From Ornithodoros turicata (Eukaryota > Arthropoda > Arachnida > Ixodida > Argasidae), in contig NC_088210.1 in assembly GCF_037126465.1 (NCBI RefSeq), positions 14,220,011 to 14,284,010 of the forward strand: DNA of 64,000 bases, given 5' to 3'. The notes beneath the pieces are model-generated. The model did no database searches. It was given only the letters and a program-made list of their open reading frames with translations, and was not told where the DNA came from. Positions 11,201 through 21,932 of this stretch are shown here, one piece after another. Each line of letters begins with the position of its first letter. Position 1 is the stretch's first letter. Both the position numbers and the translations under genes were made by a program.

Positions 11201-14200
11201 GAGAGTTGTTAGGAAACACCAGAGTTGCATTTACAGACGAATAGGCTCAACAGTACGTAAGTTAAGGGCTACAAGTTAAGGTGAACCCACTTAAGAAGTC
11301 TGTGGGGAATTTTTGTTCACAGCGTTCTCGTAAACCTCGCTAGATTTCTACACGAAACAGGTACCATATGCGTACCTTCACCCCCACACCCAACCCCCCA
11401 CCCCAGTGTATGAGAGATGCAGCACATTTACTTCTCTCGGCATGCCTGCCTATGATATTTGGGCCAAAACGATGTCATTCCCTACGGTAACAGTCTGGAA
11501 TTGATTGCAATCAACAAATCGGACAAGATTACTGCAGTTTACTTACTGCAAACTTACTGCAAATGAAAATAATGGCTTTGTCGTTCGCTATCATGTTCTG
11601 CGCAAGAATGGAACAATATCCACATTTGTGTCGACATTATTGACGTCTTAAAACTGCAAAATGTATATTTTTCTCGCCATACTGATCACCGCGCAAAGTC
11701 TACCGGGTTAACTACGAAGGAGGAAAAAGTGCCAAGTGTGCCAATTTTTTGGGTGTCCGGAAGCAGCAAAAAGTGACGCCAACTGACCTGCGCCGCTGCC
11801 TCGTGCTGTGCCACTGCCAGCTGCTCCTGAGCGCTTGGGATGCTACCCTGTTCAGATCTCTGGGTACCCTGGGCCTCAGTACCCTGGGCCTCGAGGGCTG
11901 CTTGCAGAAGTGCCACTCTCTCTGCCAGGCCTGCGCGGTCCCAGTGTGCATCCTGCACTTCCTGGCTGGCTCCCTCTAGTGCAGCCTCGAGCTCACGCAC
12001 TTTGGCCTGCAGCGCCTGAACTTCTCCCTCTCCACGCTGCACAAAAGAGCACTTTCCGCATTAACTGGGGAAAGACGGCCAAATAATGAACACCCGAAGG
12101 AACGTGCGAAGTGCTGATTCAGCCGCCAATAACGGGCACTGGAGAACGCTAAGCGTTAGACGCATAGCACAGCTGCTCCGCACCTAGTCTTCATCTAAAA
12201 TGCGAGAAGTGTTATTTTTTTCTTTCCACCCAACATCGCCCACTTTTACCCTTTTTTTACGGTTCCTGAAATAAGACCCGATTTTTATCCCCCCCTCCCC
12301 TCTCCCAGTTTTCAGAAAAACACAAAACTCGAGAACACGGGGCCCTAGGCACGCTCAATTCCCGAGGCGAAGGATTGAGTGAGGAAGGTACAGGTTGGGA
12401 CAAAAGTTTACGGAACACGAGAGCGGCGTACTCTTTCTTCGGTGCGACACCCTAGCGGCTGGCGGAAGCGGGGGAGTTCACTGTTTCTGGAGGAGTGGAA
12501 GGGTGCACTGTTAGCGACACAGAGCGGTACCTTCCACTTCCCAGGCACACCCACGCGACACCGGAACTACCGCTGCGTGTCGCTCACGGTGCAACCTACC
12601 ATCCCTCCGAAACGGCGAACTCACCCCCATCCGGCTAGGGTGTCGCACCGAAGCAAAAGTACGTCGCTCGCGTCGTGTTCCGTAAACTTTTGTCCCGACC
12701 TGTACCACCTGGAAACCAGCTGAGGGGTCCGGAGCAACACTTCAGAAACGGCTCTCTCGAGCTCATGGAGGGTGTGCGGAGTTGTTTTTCCTCTTACCTG
12801 TATGAGCTGGATGTAGTGGTATTCACGGGACTGGCTATCCAGACAGGGGTCTTGCTGCAGGAGCAGCGCTTTCAGGTGGGTTAGCTGTGCCATGTAGTCT
12901 TCCAACTCCTCTGTCTGAGTGCACAGCTTGGTGAACAGCACAGACTTTTCGTCCCCCCAGCGTTCGTTTTCTAACTGAAGGTCTGTCAGCTGGTCCTGCA
13001 AGTCTGTCAGTTCTTGTAACGTAGCCTGCAGCTCTTCATTGGTGCTGCACAGAAACAAGATGTCACGTGTACATAGGATTTGCCGATTATGACATGGTCA
13101 CTACAATCTAGTAGGTCGCTGTCTCGACATGCTGTTAGTCATCCTATCCCTTCAACTCAGAACGCCATGGTCGTTACTCAAAAGACAGGAGTCCTGTCTC
13201 ACCTGTAATGAGTCTCCTCCATTTGCATGATGCGGTCCTGCAAGCATGCAACCGACATCTCGCTCACGCTGCTTGTGCTCCCTTTGTCCCAATCACGGCT
13301 CCCCAGCGACGCCCCGGCTTCGGGATCTGAGAGCGCCCCTTCTGCTGACTTGGGCTGGAATAGACAGGTTTCAGGCTTTATTTACTCTTTCTGAGTTTAA
13401 ATAAGTTACAAAGAGCCAAGTTTAGTCAAGACGCCAACCGTAGCGGGTCCACCTACCGAAGATCTAACCGCCTCTCGTCCGTCGAGGCTTCCAAAGGAAC
13501 CGGACGCCGATCGACGCAGCAGAAACTGTTCCTTGTCCGTGTCCGAAAGTGCCGTCTGCTCGATAGGGGCCCCCATCTCGAGCAGACGCTCACGCAGTCG
13601 CTGGTTTTCTGCTTCGGCAGCGTCCAGTTTCCAGGCGTCCACTGTGGTCTCCTGGAGCAAGGAACGGGCATGGACGATCGTATTGAAAGACGAGTTCTTT
13701 CTTCATTATCCCCAACAAACACAACAGTGTAGCAGTGTGCAAAGCTGCAGTTACCGATGGGCCGAGTCGCACGCTTTGAACGGAACACATTTTGTGTAAC
13801 TTGAATTGTGCGCAACCGTTGTCGAACAAAAGTTCGTTAGACTCGTGCTGTGTGAACAGACCCTTGTACAGGCACAGGTGAACATACTTCAAAGGTGAAG
13901 TACTTCGCACATGGCACAGCCTCTCACCAGTTTGTGTGTTCTTTTCATTCTTTTTCGCCCAAACATCTACTCTTCCACATCACAATATTAACCAGATTTT
14001 ATCCTCTTTTACAGCATCCAAACATAAAACCAGATTTTTATTCCCCCGATTTGGAAAATATATAAAACCTAAAGAACAAACACCTCTGGTTCATTAAGTT
14101 CTATGTTAATTGATGAATGAAAATAAAATTATTGATTGCTTGAACAAGGGTTTATTTTATTGACAGGCTATTGCACGTACTCTAGCACAGACATACCCAG

Positions 14201-17200
14201 CATAAAACGTAGCTGCATCAAATCGCTGACTGTCTACTGCCACTTAAATCAATGCATTCAGTGCCCGTTTATGTGGTAGTGGTTTATCCCGTACCTGCTG
14301 TTTAGTGCTACATACTTTTTGTCCCATACAAGCTCAAAGCGACCTCTCAGACAGCGCTATGGCACTCTACAGAACTTTACCCATATTCCCCCGCGAGAGT
14401 AGAGTGTGTTGACATTTTGTGCACTAGGCACATTCTTGCATCACAGAGTCCTGGCAATGTTTCTAGATCGGTGGTCGTGCCCATCGCTGTCACTGTCGTT
14501 GTCATGTGCCTTGGCTCGGTTGCGCCATGCACAGTTTCTGGCGGAACTAGTATTGTACTTTCTTACCAGTTGTGCCTTTCGGTGTGGTTGTGACTTGTTC
14601 TCGTTCAACTATACGTGTACAGACAGCACACTTTGCACATCCTGGCACAAAATTTATTTGAAACTGCTCTTGTCGACGCAAGGTCGGCTCGGCAGCAAAC
14701 AGAAATCAGGGTCCTGTCATACGGCGCAAATAAATGCATGTGTCTATCCTACGACAGCAGCACTTTTCAGATTTTGGTGTTGTTTTCTTTTTTGGCAGAC
14801 AACTGGGCATTTTTAACGGGCAAGTCATATTACCGCTTCGTACACTCCTGCCGGGAACGCGTTAACGGGATTCCCTCGTACTCTTAACTGCAAAATCAAA
14901 ACGTCAAGGGAACGCACTCAAAAACCACACCCACGTAAAAGAAGCTGCAGGCTTCTCACTTTGAGTCGCTTCACTTCCATGCGGAGAGTGACAATCTCGG
15001 CCTTCTTTCCCTCTGCATTTCGGACGAGCTCGGAAATCTGCTGTTCCAAGAGGCTCTTCTCCTTTTCCAGTTGTAAGATGATGTTGACAGGTGCCTTCTC
15101 AGCTTCGGCAGCGGAACCTTTCTCCGTCTGCGTTCCGACCGTTCGCTGCCCTATGTTTAACCAGCCTTGGCACGCTGACTCTGCAAACAACGCGGGTGCT
15201 TAGGTTTTCACTCTTGGACAAATGAAAAGTCGAAGCAGTAGCTGCACGGTAGGTGAAATTGCACCAATTTGTTATTGCACGTTAACGCGAGATTGAGGGC
15301 GATGCAGCGTTGTTGGAGGGCATGCCTTCTGGCTACCTAGCCCTCCACTGTAGCCACTTGCGTGTGCTCGCCCTTGTTCAATGGTGCTACGATAAAGGCA
15401 TGTTCCGGGTTTCAATGCACCAGAGAAATTACAGAAGCTTTTGAAATAAGGAAATTGAAGTTCCTCTGTATAATCCGGCCCTCGGTTGATTATGCGATAC
15501 GGGGCATACGGGTCGATGATTATTTGCCAGGTTTACTGCCACCTTCTGAGTGGAACGTTACGTTGTCTACACAGAGCTCTGAAGGAGGTTGAAACACTGC
15601 TCCCCAGACAGCACTGACAAGTGCAACACTCAAGCACCTGGGATCGCAGTGAACTGTTCTGCAATGGTAGCCGCTTCAGCGTTGTGCGTCGGGGGAGCAG
15701 CGTACCCAACTGCGCCTCGTAACACCACCATTTTGATAGTTTTCAATACGGGTTTCGCGTTCGAAACCAGCATTAGATTTTTGTGTTACGACGTTCAATC
15801 ACTTTGAAATTTACGAAGATTCACTCTCCGTCAGCGCTTTAAGCGCGCACAGGGGAACACAAAGCATGGCATGTCGTTTCGGGTAGACTTTTATAGGGTA
15901 ACGCCCTTTATATTGGAAAAGCGCAGCATACTTGGGCGTGCTCTCTTCTCTTTGCTCCCAGTGGAATCCAGGCTGTCCTTGCTCGATGAGGACTTCAGGC
16001 TGCTAGCCCTGCGCATCAAGGGTCCAGACAGCATGTTCTCCTTGTTGACTCTGCTTGGCAGGCTGCAAACATTCGGGGCAGTTTTAAACGAATGAAGAAG
16101 GACAAGAGACCTGTCCTACAGATGCAGGGTGTCCGCGTTAACTGCAGCCAAAATCTTATAAAATAGGAAATTTCCATTACAATAGATGGTGAAAAAGTCA
16201 ATGGCGACATACCCTACACACAGGGAGTTTGCTCTAACATGTCCAGAAATTTTATTTAAAGCGAGCGATAAAAGAGAAACGAGCGCTACTTTTCAGCTAC
16301 TTGACTAAGTAACATGTGCTACTAGTGAAGCAGTGCCTGTTTCTTACTCAAGTAGCAAAAAAAGTACCACTTACTTTTCTTTTATCGCTCACTTTAAATA
16401 TGATTTCTGGACACGTCAGAGCAAACACCCTGCATAAGTACACAGCACACAGTGTTGATGCCCTGCTGCTCAGTCAGTAAAGTAAGTCACTTGCTACAAT
16501 AGTGAGCTAATCAACGTCATCTGGCAACAATGACGCAAAAAAATATTGCTTGGAAAAGCTTCTACACTCGTGTTCGGCTAGAGAGTGCGTCAATATCTGC
16601 CTTCCTCGACGCAGTTGCCTTTGCTTCCGACACATGGTGACCGACTAAAGCTGTCATTTTAGAAAGACTCTTGTAGAAGACAACAGTATGCAGCAGCAGT
16701 TTGGAACACAGTGGTGACGAGATCGAAACAGACAGAGTCGGACGTGCAAAGACAATACTACATGTTTAGAACTTCACAATGTTATTAGCAACATGTTTCC
16801 GGTAATACAACCTGTTGTAGTAGGTAACACTTCCATCGCCCAACTGCACGAGCCTTGTTTGTTTTTAGCAAATTGATCGCATCTGCAGCCCATAATTTTG
16901 CTCAAAAATTTAATGGACGTAGTTGGCTCTCTACAATATACTCCCATAAGGAACGCATAGTGCTTTAAGAAATCCATTCAACGTCACATCGTGGTGGGCC
17001 TTACGGTTCATCACATCATATCAGCATCATAACACATCGCTTGACTTCAACGTCGCACTACGTCATAGGCCGTCACTCAACATCACATCATCTTCCATGT
17101 TCCTCATTAGGAGACAATCAAAAGAGTGCACACACGATTGTGTCCAACTGTTGTGTCCTGTGTCGGGGAGAGCTGGCTTCATGGTGAGAAGTAAAACATC

Positions 17201-18963
17201 TTTCTGAGCTTTATTACTGTAATTTCACGCATATAAGCCGCGCTGTAGATAAGCCGCAAGACCCGTTTTTAGGAACACTTTGAAAATTTTCGGGCAAATA
17301 AATCGCAGGCAATACGACGCGGCTGATTTGTGCCACAATGGAGACCATAGAGAAGTCCATAAACCCTGTGGTCCATACTCCGAGGTCGGCACGGTGTACA
17401 ACAAACAGTGATGGCCACTACTAACTACTTCGCAATGGAGTAGTTGAACTAGTAGTTCAACTACTTTTCAGTGGAGGTAGTTAAAACTACTTCTTTAACT
17501 ACATCTATGATTACTTAATGTTGCCCATCAACACCAATCCCATTCTATAGTGTTCTTGGACACCTAAATATGAATAACAAGCAGTGATACAAGTGAAGAT
17601 TTAGTACACATGCACGGCACAATTGCTCTGCACCTCCGTTCTCATCAAACACGTAGCTCAAAGTAAAAGTCGTAAGCACAATCGTGCCGTAAAGCTTGCA
17701 GCAAAATCGGAAGTAGTTGGCACCTTGCAGTAACCTAACTACTGCAGATAACTACTCGAAATAGTAGTTTAACTATAGTTGCCACTACATTTCAGCAAGT
17801 AGTTGATTACTACTTTTCAACTACAATCAGGTAGTTTAACTAGTAGTTTAACTACATGTAGTTAACTACTAGCCATCACTGACAACAAAGGAGGTCAGTT
17901 CTAGTGTTGTACCAAGATCGGATTGTGCCCTTGTTGCGTGTTTTTCGTGGATCGACGGGTCAGCGGCCTTCCAGAAGCCCTGAATCACTGTCACCACTTT
18001 CGTTAAAGCTGCATGGGGGAAGGTAGCAGGAAGGTAAGTCCACTCGCCCCTAACGCGCCCCTGTTACGCATTCTTTGTGCAGGGCAGTGCTGTTCCAGAG
18101 ACACTGTCGGTCCTTTCTTTAAAACCGGCGTAAAAACCAAAAATTAGCCATGTCCGAGTTAGTTTATGAAGTTAGAAGGCCATCCCAGGATTTTACAGCT
18201 CACCATTTGACGACAGAGAACGCAATCCCCTCAAGAAAGTTCTCGCACACCGAAAAAAAGGCGCTGACACCAGGATTGTTATTTTAATTTTGTTGTTTCT
18301 GCAGCAACAGGGGCTTACGCGTCTGCGTTGTCCATGTCGGCTTGGGTAATTCTCGTTTTTTGAGAGACTGTATGTCTTATTAATTGATAGAGGAGCAAGA
18401 AACAACCTCTCTCAACAAAACTGATCTCCGGCACAAACGACGTGCGATGATAAAATATCGTGGACATGTACGATATTCTACAGCAATCAATTTTATGTTG
18501 TCTGCTCCATGATGCACGAAACGTTACATGAATGTCAGAGAAGATGCAGCATTTTCGTGCTGCACTCCTGAATCGAATGATCGAGTACAGTGCAAAGGCG
18601 GCACCTCCGCTGCGGGGACCTGCACGGCTTGCACTAGTTCACAAAGTGCAGCCTAATCAAAGGCACTGAGTACGCAAGCATTGCAGGAGTCGCAGAAACA
18701 ACGGTTAAGACTCCAGCATGTATGATTTATGTGTACTACATCTCACGTTTCACATGTTCTTGAACATACCCTTTGGTGGCAAACTTGGTTCTGCTTGGCT
18801 GACTGGCTGGTTGTGGACGACAAGTAGTTTGCACTGTCGTGTCTTGCTTGTCAAGGCGTTCCTTACTTCCTGGCTTTCGAAAAGTCTTCAAAGTTCTCGG
18901 GTCGTCGGGGGTGGCACGATTACCCGCTGACCGTAAAGTGCCGGTGCAACGTGCATTTCTCAT
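5232..18963 (-). CDS. SPECC1L: Cytospin / SPECC1L-like coiled-coil protein with C-terminal CH domain (16 coding exons)
   Basis: Cytospins are actin- and microtubule-associated scaffold proteins; the calponin-homology (CH) domain is the actin-binding-type module. Coding exons, 5' to 3' on the minus strand: 18963-18770, 16062-15932, 15180-14960, 13651-13457, 13354-13203, 13044-12798, 12036-11788, 11183-10971, 10384-10223, 10152-9960, 9784-9675, 7948-7797, 7283-7175, 7071-6952, 6357-6298, 5327-5232 (stop). They sum to 2604 nt (867 residues) and every splice phase agrees. The start ATG has an in-frame TAG two codons upstream. Residues 1-110 are basic and Ser-rich, about 110-590 are heptad-rich coiled coil ([13 protein letters not shown] near 298 is a cytospin hallmark), about 650-740 are Ser/Pro-rich, and the CH domain spans about 757-864 ([45 protein letters not shown]). 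It is shorter than human SPECC1L (about 1117 aa), mainly in the N-terminal and linker parts. The acceptor of the 10152 exon has a weak pyrimidine tract and could lie 3 nt further in. SPECC1 and SPECC1L cannot be separated here. Confidence 0.93.
7169..7174 (-). promoter_or_regulatory. Non-canonical GC splice donor in the cytospin CH domain
   Basis: On the minus strand the exon 7283-7175 ends in AAG and the intron begins GCGAGT instead of GT. The next exon (7071-6952) has a canonical TTGCAG acceptor. Joining here gives the conserved CH-domain junction GYK-GIDITNF in phase 0. The nearest GT, four bases further on, would break the frame. GC-AG introns are a known minor class with a strong donor consensus, and this site matches it apart from the C. 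Confidence 0.85.
8906..9131. mobile_element. 226-bp segment bounded by inverted TAGCAGACGACA
   Basis: TAGCAGACGACA at 8906 and TGTCGTCTGCTA ending at 9131 are perfect 12-bp inverted repeats around an AT-rich interior without ORF. It lies in the large cytospin intron between the exons at 9784-9675 and 7948-7797. This may be one form of a small transposon whose ends are the recurrent 11-mer. Confidence 0.5.
9861..9923. promoter_or_regulatory. Cluster of four perfect CC(A/T)6GG (CArG-type) decamers in a cytospin intron
   Basis: CCAATATTGG occurs exactly at 9861, 9872, 9892 and 9914, with start-to-start spacings of 11, 20 and 22 bp. The cluster sits inside the 175-bp intron 9785-9959. The decamer fits the SRF CArG consensus, and SRF targets are often actin-cytoskeleton genes. 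The flanks are themselves roughly inverted (CATGTTGG on the left, CCAACATG on the right), so this may instead be a small palindromic repeat that happens to carry the motif. Confidence 0.4.
10416..10550 (+). mobile_element. Left-end fragment of the GGCCCGGATTTTTAGGC hAT family
   Basis: AAGGCCCGGATCTTTAGGCC followed by GCCTATAAATGCCTAAAGG matches the start of the complete copy at 47281. It lies in the cytospin intron after exon 8 (minus-strand order) and stops near 10550. Confidence 0.55.
12389..12704. mobile_element. TA-target foldback MITE in a cytospin intron
   Basis: Inverted arms of about 70 bp begin CAGGTTGGGACAAAAGTT and end with the complement, with TA at both boundaries (12389-12390 and 12703-12704). 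This fits a Tc1/mariner-type non-autonomous element. It lies about 95 bp from the donor of the exon 13044-12798. Confidence 0.75.
16123..16434. mobile_element. Foldback element with TGCAGGGTGT ends
   Basis: TGCAGGGTGT at the left and ACACCCTGCA at the right enclose inverted arms of about 50 bp (TTTGCTCTAACATGTCCAG and its complement; GCGATAAAAG and its complement). It lies in cytospin intron 1, 60 bp upstream of exon 2. No ORF. Confidence 0.7.
17216..18135. mobile_element. Truncated TA-type element (ATAAGCCGC family) split by a hAT insertion
   Basis: The left end is CTGTAATTTCACGCATATAA. The interior matches, in inverse orientation, the complete copy at 47332-47910 (for example ATAAACCCTGTGGTCCATAC). 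The element is interrupted by 17406-17881 plus its 8-bp duplication and lacks its right terminus. Confidence 0.7.
17406..17881. mobile_element. hAT-type MITE with 8-bp target duplication ACAACAAA
   Basis: Termini CAGTGATGGC and GCCATCACTG are perfect inverted repeats. ACAACAAA is present at 17398-17405 and 17882-17889. Sub-terminal regions are filled with imperfect copies of AGTAGTTAACTACT, a pattern common in non-autonomous hAT elements. It is 476 bp with no ORF. Confidence 0.9.
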
Positions 18964-21425
18964 TATCTACTCCAGCAACTCAGGACTAGCGTTCACCAAC
19001 ACCTGTGGTAGCGAGAACAACATCGAGGTAACTAGCAGAAGACAACAACAGAAGGCGACAACGTTAGCGGAAGTGTCGTTGCCCCATCGTTAGCTACACT
19101 CGCAGCACTGAATGCTCCAGTATTTGGACAACTGCACCATACAAGGACTCGTAAGAAAAGCGTTCCGAGTACAATGCAGACTCTCTCAGCGTAAGTGAAA
19201 TGTCAAACTTAAATGGGTCACTGCATGTCTGCGAGATGAGACGTTCATGGTATTTGACGCTATTAAGTCTGGGGCTTTAATGAAAAAAAAAAACATTCCG
19301 CAATTGTGCTTTTGCGCAAATCGCGTGCCACCAAAATATGTTTTGTTTATTGAAAGCGCACGCGATAAGCCTTAGCATGCAAGAAATTATAGGTCAGAGA
19401 CGTAGCGCTTACGTTGTAAAAGTCATGAGTTCTTCTGCCAACGCAAAGCATGTGCATTCACATAGGCAGATAATTTTGCTGCTTGCTGTACGCACTTATT
19501 GGGCTAAAAACAAAGATATACTCGGCTTCCCTCCAAAACATTACGGTTAACCGTTCAACCAACCCATGCAACTGGCGCTGGAACCGACGAAAGCGCCCTC
19601 CCTCACTGTGGTGGACTTTAACTCTCAAATGGCTTCTTTTCCACAGTATACTTTTTATGGGACGAAAAAGCTAACGCGTGTAAAATCCCCCTTTTATTTA
19701 CACCAGCGCAAGTTTCAAATGTGAAAGTAGGCCAGTGAGGGTAGCATGGAGGGCAGCGAAAGCACAGCGCTCAAATGGCTCAAATGTGATTCCGTTTGGC
19801 TCAACTTGGTCGGACTTGGCCAACTCAAACGCGTCCGATTTGAAATGTTTTGGTGTCGTCTGCATATTGGCTTGGATTTAAAGTATGTGCATAAAGTACA
19901 CCCACAATGCATTACGTGCACAAACGTGGGTATACTTTACCTGCACACACCCTGTAATGCCTGTATAAGTGTGTACATGGGCATATCGAGAGGGGGGGCA
20001 AGGGGGCCGTGCCCCCCCCCCCCACACACACCGGAAGCTCCAAGGTCATCGCTTGTGAAAATAGTGCGCTCTTTAGTCATAGTCTAGTCATAGGTCGTAA
20101 TGATCATTCTCAGATACGTAATAGGAACCTCTGGACTCCCGCACAGTCCGCCTCCAGAAAAAGAGGGGTGTGTGTGTGTGTGTGTGGGGGGGGGGGGGGG
20201 GTTGCACCTTCCCGCATTAGTAAAAATCTTGGGAACGCCCGAGTGTGTAGTTGTGTATGTGTGCCACAAAGCTGTACGAGGATCTCTTTATCACAAAATG
20301 AATTACTGCTTGAGCAGCCAGTTCAAAATTTTACCAGGAAAGGGTTCCTATATATTGCGGACTATATCTAAGTCTGCTTACAGTTGCATACTATGAATTG
20401 AACGGTATTTTGCAATAGCTACATTGCTTAGATATATATTTACAGGCAGAGTCTTCAATGAAACATGCCCAATTTACGTGGTGTCACAGTTGTCACGCCA
20501 TGTATAAAGCCACAATTTGTAATCTGCACTGTGGAACAGCTAGGACAGCGGCGTAGCCATAAAAATATTTCAGGAGAGGTTCTATGAGGACTTTACATGG
20601 GAGAGGAGGATTCCCCTAGTTTCCCTCTTCCAAATGCACTACCATACATGTTGGGGGTGACTTTTAAAAGTTGGTGAGTGTGTTAAAAGTGAAATAATGC
20701 ATGGAAGTGAGAGAAGGCCACATATCGAGTCTAAAAATATAAGAATTATAAAATTATGTGGTCTTGAACCTTTTTTATATGCATTTCATTAAAACCATCT
20801 GAACCACAGAAAAACACGGCCGAGATGCGTCACGTGGCGCCGCGACTGCACGTGCTCCGATACGCGCGCAGCACCTCTTCCGCAGCCCACATTAACTGCC
20901 ACGTGACAAACAACACCTTTATTACAAGATGATGACCGGGGAGTTTCATCACCAGGGGTGATAGTTTCACGCGACGATACTTGCGTACGACAACATCTTC
21001 CTTGCCTGAGAGTTCAAAATCTTGATTTTCGCAAACGTATAGTCCGAGGCCCTCTTCCTTTTTCTTCCCATCTCGGGTACCGCGGAAAGACAGGATCGCC
21101 GTACGTGGAAAGTGGAGGTGTATCTAGGTACTGTCGTAACCTCTCCACTAAACAACTATAAAGGCCGGTGACCGACATTCTACTTGACGTCACGTCCCTA
21201 AAAGGTTCACAAGCGCGTTGGGGCACCTACAATGGCAAAAGAATGAGATCCCGACCACCGCACCCGATCCGGGACAAAAGGATTGACTCTGGAACACTCA
21301 ATGTGGTCGCAGGTCATCCAACCATAGCAAATACCAAAAGGAAAAAAGGTTAATAAAGAAAAGCCTGGGCTTGGCATGCTAATGGCATGTTAAATGGTTA
21401 AAAAGCAAGCGAGCTGGTGGCTAAG
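18964..21425. other. Divergent spacer between cytospin and PPM1D
   Basis: About 2.5 kb with no supported coding exon. It should hold the cytospin 5' UTR and promoter (right of 18963) and part of the PPM1D promoter. It contains poly-C/poly-G and TG runs (about 20020-20200), a dispersed repeat (20550-20790) and a possible LINE 3' end near 20900-20945. I cannot place a transcription start. Confidence 0.5.
20550..20790. repeat. Dispersed repeat related to 44938-45085, with a second shared block
   Basis: The first 115 bp match 44938-45085. The following block (TAATGCATGGAAGTGAGAGAAGG region and TAAGAATTATAAAA) is shared with 26010-26110 in the PPM1D intron. Class unknown. Confidence 0.5.
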
Positions 21426-21565
21426 ATCCACGACGAAAACCCGAGAGTGGGAAAAAGACGAAAAACAGACGACACAACACAAAGTCTCAATTGAGTCTTT
21501 TTGAGACTTTGTGTTGTGTCGTCTGTTTTTCGTCTTTTTCCCAGTCTCGAGTTTTCGTCATGGAT
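21426..21565. mobile_element. Snap-back inverted repeat upstream of PPM1D
   Basis: Arms of about 65 bp include AAAAAGACGAAAAACAGACG and GACACAACACAAAGTCTCAA, meeting at a short loop. It resembles the repeat at 33800-34011 in its GACGACAC(G/A)ACAC core. It ends about 370 bp before the PPM1D start codon. Confidence 0.75.
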
Positions 21566-21932
21566 GTGCAGCAATTTATCTGTCATGGTTCCTGAAATAT
21601 TCCTCTGTATTCGATGCCTTTCGAGTAAAACCGAATGAGGGAAAATTTACCCAGCGCATGTTTTTCGATTAAAACCGCAAACGCCGAACCCTACACATTG
21701 CATAAGGTTTATGACGTCCAGCGGGCAGCCCCAGACATGTTTGAAACAAAACCAGAACTATGTCGGAGTGCTTGCGTACTACCTACGTAATCTTAAACAA
21801 AGCGGAGCCAACCAATCAGACGCCGGAGCGAAGGAGGCACCGAACCAACCAGGACCAACGAACCGCCCCAACAGCAACAGCAGTACGGGAAAGGCCACAT
21901 TGTGTGGGGGTCGGCGGCGTGTGTTTTTCGGG